Assembly: GCA_027604665.1 (NCBI GenBank)
Contig: JADGIZ010000575.1
Span: 1 to 11,652 of the forward strand
DNA from: Polyrhizophydium stewartii
Lineage: Eukaryota; Chytridiomycota; Chytridiomycetes; Rhizophydiales
DNA length: 11,652 bases
Reading direction: 5' to 3'
Both the position numbers and the translations under genes were made by a program. The first letter of the stretch is position 1, and every line of letters starts with the position of its first letter. The notes beneath the pieces were generated by a model that saw nothing but the letters and a program-made list of their open reading frames with translations, ran no database searches and was not told the DNA's origin. Positions 8,759-11,652 of this stretch are shown here, one piece after another.

Positions 8759-9184
8759 GCTTGTGTGTGTCTGTTGACGGGTGTGTCGGTGTGTGTTGCG
8801 CAACGGCCGGTCAGGCGAGTGCGATGCTCGGGCGCTGACGAGGCGATGCTGGCGAAGCAGCAGAGTCGGACCAAGGGGCCTTTGTTGGGGCCAGAAACAG
8901 GCGGAACACAGCCCGGCGAGGCAGCAGGTGCTTGGCTGCTGCGGCCGGCGCACAGCACCGGGCGGCTCGCCGCCAGTGCCAGGCCCACCGGCGACCACAG
9001 CGGTGCCGGCCACAAGCTGGCGTGCGGCGGCTTGCGCGGCTGGCGTGCATCTTGGATGTGGGCGTCTGGGCAACAGGCACATCCATGAGATTCATTGCGG
9101 TGTGTGCGACATGACGCATCGGGAAGACGGTCTGCCGGCCAAGGGCGTCGTCCCCGGCCGGCACGCTGCTGCCGAGGGGCGCGC
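8759..9184. promoter_or_regulatory. Intergenic region between the paired cysteine-rich genes
   Basis: These 426 bp must contain the 3' end of the upstream copy (stop at 9185) and the promoter of the downstream copy (ATG at 8758). The part nearest the ATG is rich in TG/CA dinucleotides (about 8745-8800). I see no TATA box, no AATAAA on the minus strand, and no supported gene on either strand. Confidence 0.4.
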
Positions 9185-9679
9185 TCACAGGCTCATCGCG
9201 GCGGCAGCAGAGAGAGCAGCGGCGACAGCCAGCAGGACACCCGGCGAGGCGGGGCCAGCCGCAGCGGCGTTCTTGGACCCGGAGGGCGAGCCTGTCGGCG
9301 AGGCGACGGCGCTGGTGGGCGACGACGAGGTCGAGGGCGGCGACGCCATGGACGTGGTGGCCGGCAGCGGCAGCGAGATCATCGTCGTCGTGCCATCGGG
9401 CGGCGTGCACACTCCCGGCAGGTCCGGCACGGCAGCGCGGATGCACTTGAGTCCGGGGGCGCACTGCGGCGGCAAAGGAACGAACCCGCCGCACGGCTGC
9501 CCCGGCCCGGACACCTTCGCGCCGGGCATGATGCACACACCCGGAAGCGCCGCGGGGGTCCCGGCCAGGCGCCCGCAGACGGTGCCCGTCGCGCAGCCGG
9601 CATCGCTGGTGCACACGTCGCCCAGAGCCTGGGCGGTAGTGAGCGGCACGGCGAGCATCATGACAAGCAGCAGGCGCAT
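9185..9679 (-). CDS. Secreted eight-cysteine protein with GPI-anchor-like tail, copy 2
   Basis: From the ATG at 9679-9677 (A at -3) this encodes 164 residues, ending TGA at 9187-9185. A typical signal peptide is visible (MRLLLVMMLAVPLTTAQA). The cysteine spacing C-x5-C-x5-C-x13-C-x13-C-x9-C-x5-C-x11-C nearly matches copy 1, with shared segments such as VCTSDAGC/LCTSDASC, GQxCGGF and PQCAPGLxC. A Ser/Thr/Pro linker leads to SGSKNAA and a hydrophobic Ala/Leu-rich end, again suggesting GPI anchoring. An in-frame ATG at 9709-9707 would add ten residues (MPATDIHHRT) ahead of the same signal and is a plausible alternative start. A CCAAT box on the minus strand at 9777-9773 lies 64-98 nt upstream of the two ATGs. 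The two copies share a 20-nt identical stretch in the tail (8317-8336 and 9262-9281). Function unknown; surface exposure is inferred. Confidence 0.78.
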   Translation of the reverse strand: MRLLLVMMLAVPLTTAQALGDVCTSDAGCATGTVCGRLAGTPAALPGVCIMPGAKVSGPGQPCGGFVPLPPQCAPGLKCIRAAVPDLPGVCTPPDGTTTMISLPLPATTSMASPPSTSSSPTSAVASPTGSPSGSKNAAAAGPASPGVLLAVAAALSAAAAMSL

Positions 9680-9772
9680 CGTGCGGTGGTGGATATCGGT
9701 GGCGGGCATTGCGGTCAAGTGCTGCGCATTTCGGCGCGCTTGAGGATGATTCAACTCGCGTCGACCGACATG

Positions 9773-9777
9773 ATTGG
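9773..9777 (-). promoter_or_regulatory. CCAAT box upstream of cysteine-rich copy 2
   Basis: ATTGG on the plus strand reads CCAAT on the minus strand, at a typical eukaryotic promoter distance from the start codon of copy 2. Five bases can occur by chance; position is the only support. Confidence 0.35.
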
Positions 9778-9784
9778 ATTGATG

Positions 9785-9790
9785 TTTATT
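9785..9790 (-). terminator. Candidate AATAAA polyadenylation signal
   Basis: TTTATT on the plus strand reads AATAAA on the minus strand, 75 nt downstream of the stop codon of the fragment ending at 9865. It is the only AATAAA I noticed at a plausible gene end here, and it supports a transcript ending at this point. Confidence 0.45.
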
Positions 9791-9864
9791 CGGGCCGCCT
9801 GCCCGGGAGTGTGCGAGAGCGTTCGGCGTGCCGTGCCCTCGTGTGTGTATATGAGCATGCAGCA

Positions 9865-10188
9865 TCACAGCAGCACGGCCGCAGCCAGCATGCATGCCGC
9901 CGCGGCAAGCAGCGACTCAGATCTGCCGGCACACCCCGCCGAGCCGGACAGCGGCTTCGACGCGGCCCCATTGGGTGCAGCGCCTGCCGGCGGCGGCTGC
10001 GGCACGACCCCTGCCGAAATGCTGTGGGTTGCGCTGGCCGCGTGTGACGCACTCCTTGATGCCGATGCCGCCGTGGCCGAGCTGGCCGGCCGGTGGCGCG
10101 AAACTCCGCCCGGCTGTGCGGAGCGGAGTTGCTGCCCTGCTGCTTGACAAGAGGACGGGGCCCTCCGCACTGTCTGATGGTTGATCAA
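9865..10188 (-). pseudogene. ATG-less fragment with GPI-like tail: remnant third copy or 3' exon
   Basis: A minus-strand frame is open from 10194, just after an in-frame stop at 10197-10195, to a TGA at 9867-9865, encoding about 107 residues. It contains no usable ATG: the only Met is inside the terminal hydrophobic stretch. The body is Ala/Ser/Pro-rich and the end reads SGSAGCAGRSES followed by LLAAAACMLAAAVLL. This resembles the SGSKNAA-plus-hydrophobic tails of the two cysteine-rich genes downstream on the same strand. A CATCAG at 10179-10174 could act as a splice acceptor, so it may be a terminal exon. However, only 41 bp separate it from the next gene's stop, leaving no room for an upstream exon unless transcripts overlap. 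A decayed third copy is my preferred reading; a chance G+C-rich frame is possible. Confidence 0.3.
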
Positions 10189-10229
10189 ACCCCATCAAAC
10201 CACCAACAGCGTTGAAAATGAGTGCCGAC

Positions 10230-11652
10230 TTAATTCGAGCCCAAACGCCCGGCAGCCAGTGTCAGGCGGCGAGCAACAGCTGCTTGAATTGCTTCCTGAA
10301 TCGCAGCTATCGCATCATACCCGTTTCCCTCATCCAAAGTGGCATTGTCTACCGCTTCGGATGCAGCCTCAAGGTCCCACTCAACGTCGTCCATCGAGAG
10401 CAGCTTTTGAGCAAGGAGATAATTGCACTGGCTGATTGCCAGCTCGAGCTCGCGCTGCCCAAAGACAATGCCGTGCCGCACACGCCACCACTCAACAAGA
10501 GTGGGATCACCGCAAGAAAGAGTTGCTTCGACCAGCATGGGGATCAAGCCGCGATCGCACGAGATGGCCCAGCTCTTCATGTCGGTGCTGCAGTGCGTCG
10601 CAGCCCGCCATGCCAAGCGTTCGTCAAATGGCACGCCGCGCGCGTGCATCCATTTGAGCAAGCCAATGTTCTCCGAGAGGAAGTCCTCAAGTAACTCCTT
10701 TCTAGTAAGAATGAGTTGAAAGCGATCCATGACCCACTCGAGCACGTCGGTTTTCCCCGATCGGACAACATGGAGCGCGAGCTCGCGTGGGTTGACTCGG
10801 CCTCGCGCATCAACCCACCGAATCACACGGGTGTTGGACGAGCGGAGCCAGAGTTGTTGGTCACAGCCATCCAAGATGCCCGCGAACCGCGCGTACAGCA
10901 GCTGCAGCATCTCGAGATTGTCCTGCTCGGCCGCACTGAAGAATACTCGCCAGTTGCACTCGATGTTGGGCCGCGCAATCAGCCAGCGAGCAACGTGGGT
11001 GTGGTTTTGTTGTATCGCGCCTTCCAGAGCGTCGGGGCCGAAGTACTCGGGATGATGCTCGCTGAGCCAGATGACCAAGTCAAGATTGCCGCTCCAGGCT
11101 GCATTATGCCCAACGTCGCTTGGCCATTGCTGGCCAGGCATGCGCTCGTGTACAAGCCGAACGGCATCGAGGTGCCCAAATCCGGCGGCCCTGACGGCGA
11201 TTCTGCTGCTGGGCTGGACGATCCCCCGGTCAAACATGTCGCGCAGAAGCCAAACAGCACCCGCACAGGCAGCGGAGTCAGAAACGAGGTCTGGGTGCCC
11301 AAAGTCGAGCAAGTCGATCCAGCGATGGTGAGCTGCGATCCGAGTGATTTCGGCCTTGCTGAGCTCGTTCTCGATGCGGCTGAAGAAAGCGCGACTCCTG
11401 AAGCGGAAGCAATCTGCGGACATCATGGCGATTTTGGGAAGCAGATCAAGGTCGCCCTGCCAGTCTGCGTCAATGGCATCTTGCCAAACTTGCTGCTGCT
11501 GCAGCAATGGCAGCCCGCGCATCTCGGCAGCGAGAAGAAGCCCGCTGACAAACTTGGTGAACGGGCCAGCGAAATCGAGGATCTTGTTCTGGATCTCGGC
11601 CGGCATGCGGTCCCACTCGTTGGTTGCGTCGGGCCGGAAGCGCACGGCGCGG
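10230..11652 (-). CDS. Divergent ankyrin-repeat protein with F-box-like N-terminus (5' partial)
   Basis: The minus-strand frame is open from the right edge to a TAA at 10232-10230. The first in-window ATG is at 11606-11604, but the codons before it (encoding VRFRPDATNEWDR) read as coding, so the true start probably lies outside. The N-terminal part WDRMPAEIQNKILDFAGPFT resembles the F-box-like opening found on chytrid ankyrin-type proteins, in which a helix pair would bind Skp1. The rest is built of roughly 30-residue helical units with ankyrin-like cores, such as GHLDAVRLVHE, GNLDLVIWLSEH, DNLEMLQLLYARF and GKTDVLEWV. The classical TPLHxA motif has eroded. Base composition and codon choice are visibly less G+C-extreme than in the rest of the window. 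Such genes are often expanded families in these fungi. A substrate-adaptor role in ubiquitin ligases is inference; no introns are needed. Confidence 0.75.
   Translation of the reverse strand, partial: RAVRFRPDATNEWDRMPAEIQNKILDFAGPFTKFVSGLLLAAEMRGLPLLQQQQVWQDAIDADWQGDLDLLPKIAMMSADCFRFRSRAFFSRIENELSKAEITRIAAHHRWIDLLDFGHPDLVSDSAACAGAVWLLRDMFDRGIVQPSSRIAVRAAGFGHLDAVRLVHERMPGQQWPSDVGHNAAWSGNLDLVIWLSEHHPEYFGPDALEGAIQQNHTHVARWLIARPNIECNWRVFFSAAEQDNLEMLQLLYARFAGILDGCDQQLWLRSSNTRVIRWVDARGRVNPRELALHVVRSGKTDVLEWVMDRFQLILTRKELLEDFLSENIGLLKWMHARGVPFDERLAWRAATHCSTDMKSWAISCDRGLIPMLVEATLSCGDPTLVEWWRVRHGIVFGQRELELAISQCNYLLAQKLLSMDDVEWDLEAASEAVDNATLDEGNGYDAIAAIQEAIQAAVARRLTLAAGRLGSN

Noticed and set aside
8759..9082. 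Longer N-terminus for the first cysteine-rich gene, open to 9082
   Set aside because: The extra 108 residues are low-complexity, overlap the intergenic region and would place the signal peptide internally; the paralogue starts directly at its signal peptide.
8781..9743. Plus-strand open frame of 320 codons over the cysteine-rich pair
   Set aside because: It runs antisense to a gene with signal peptide, conserved cysteines and a paralogue; the plus-frame product is low-complexity with no family features.
9917..10198. Minus-strand 93-codon frame starting with ATG near 10198
   Set aside because: It has no signal peptide, repeat or recognisable domain, overlaps the fragment with a GPI-like tail in another frame, and looks like a compositional frame.

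Overview
This looks like nuclear DNA from a eukaryote, most likely a G+C-rich fungus and plausibly a chytrid. Four points support this. Coding regions are interrupted by short introns of about 58-135 nt with GTGAGT/GTGCGT-like donors, frequent CTGAC-like branch points and AG acceptors. There is a COX16 first exon and a P5B-type ATPase. Secreted proteins carry GPI-anchor-like tails. The right edge holds a divergent F-box/ankyrin-like gene of a kind I associate with chytrids such as Rhizophydiales. The lineage call is inference from style and family; no marker gene proves it.

Layout, left to right. (1) Positions 56-214, minus strand: first exon of COX16, a mitochondrial cytochrome c oxidase assembly factor, cut by the left edge. 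(2) Positions 304/308-5035, plus strand: a five-exon (possibly six-exon) P5B-type P-type ATPase of the ATP13A2/Ypk9 family, about 1,444 residues, divergent from COX16 across only about 90 bp. (3) Positions 5154-7808, plus strand: a 14-exon leucine-rich-repeat protein of about 489 residues in which nearly every 24-residue repeat is its own exon. Eleven consecutive exons are exactly 72 nt, and every intron is phase 2. (4) Positions 8237-8758 and 9185-9679, minus strand: two tandem paralogues encoding short secreted, eight-cysteine, probably GPI-anchored proteins. (5) Positions 9865-10188, minus strand: an ATG-less fragment ending in a similar hydrophobic tail with an AATAAA downstream, either a third decayed copy or a 3' exon. 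(6) Positions 10230-11652, minus strand: a divergent ankyrin-repeat protein whose N-terminus lies beyond the right edge.

The genes are independent eukaryotic transcription units rather than an operon. Two themes recur. One is membrane and organelle function (COX16 and the ATPase, sharing a compact divergent promoter). The other is likely cell-surface or interaction proteins (the LRR protein, the cysteine-rich pair, the ankyrin-like protein). I saw no tRNA, rRNA, CRISPR array, transposase or reverse transcriptase. The most noteworthy signal is the one-repeat-per-exon LRR gene, followed by the duplicated cysteine-rich GPI-type pair and the mixed signature motifs of the P5 ATPase.
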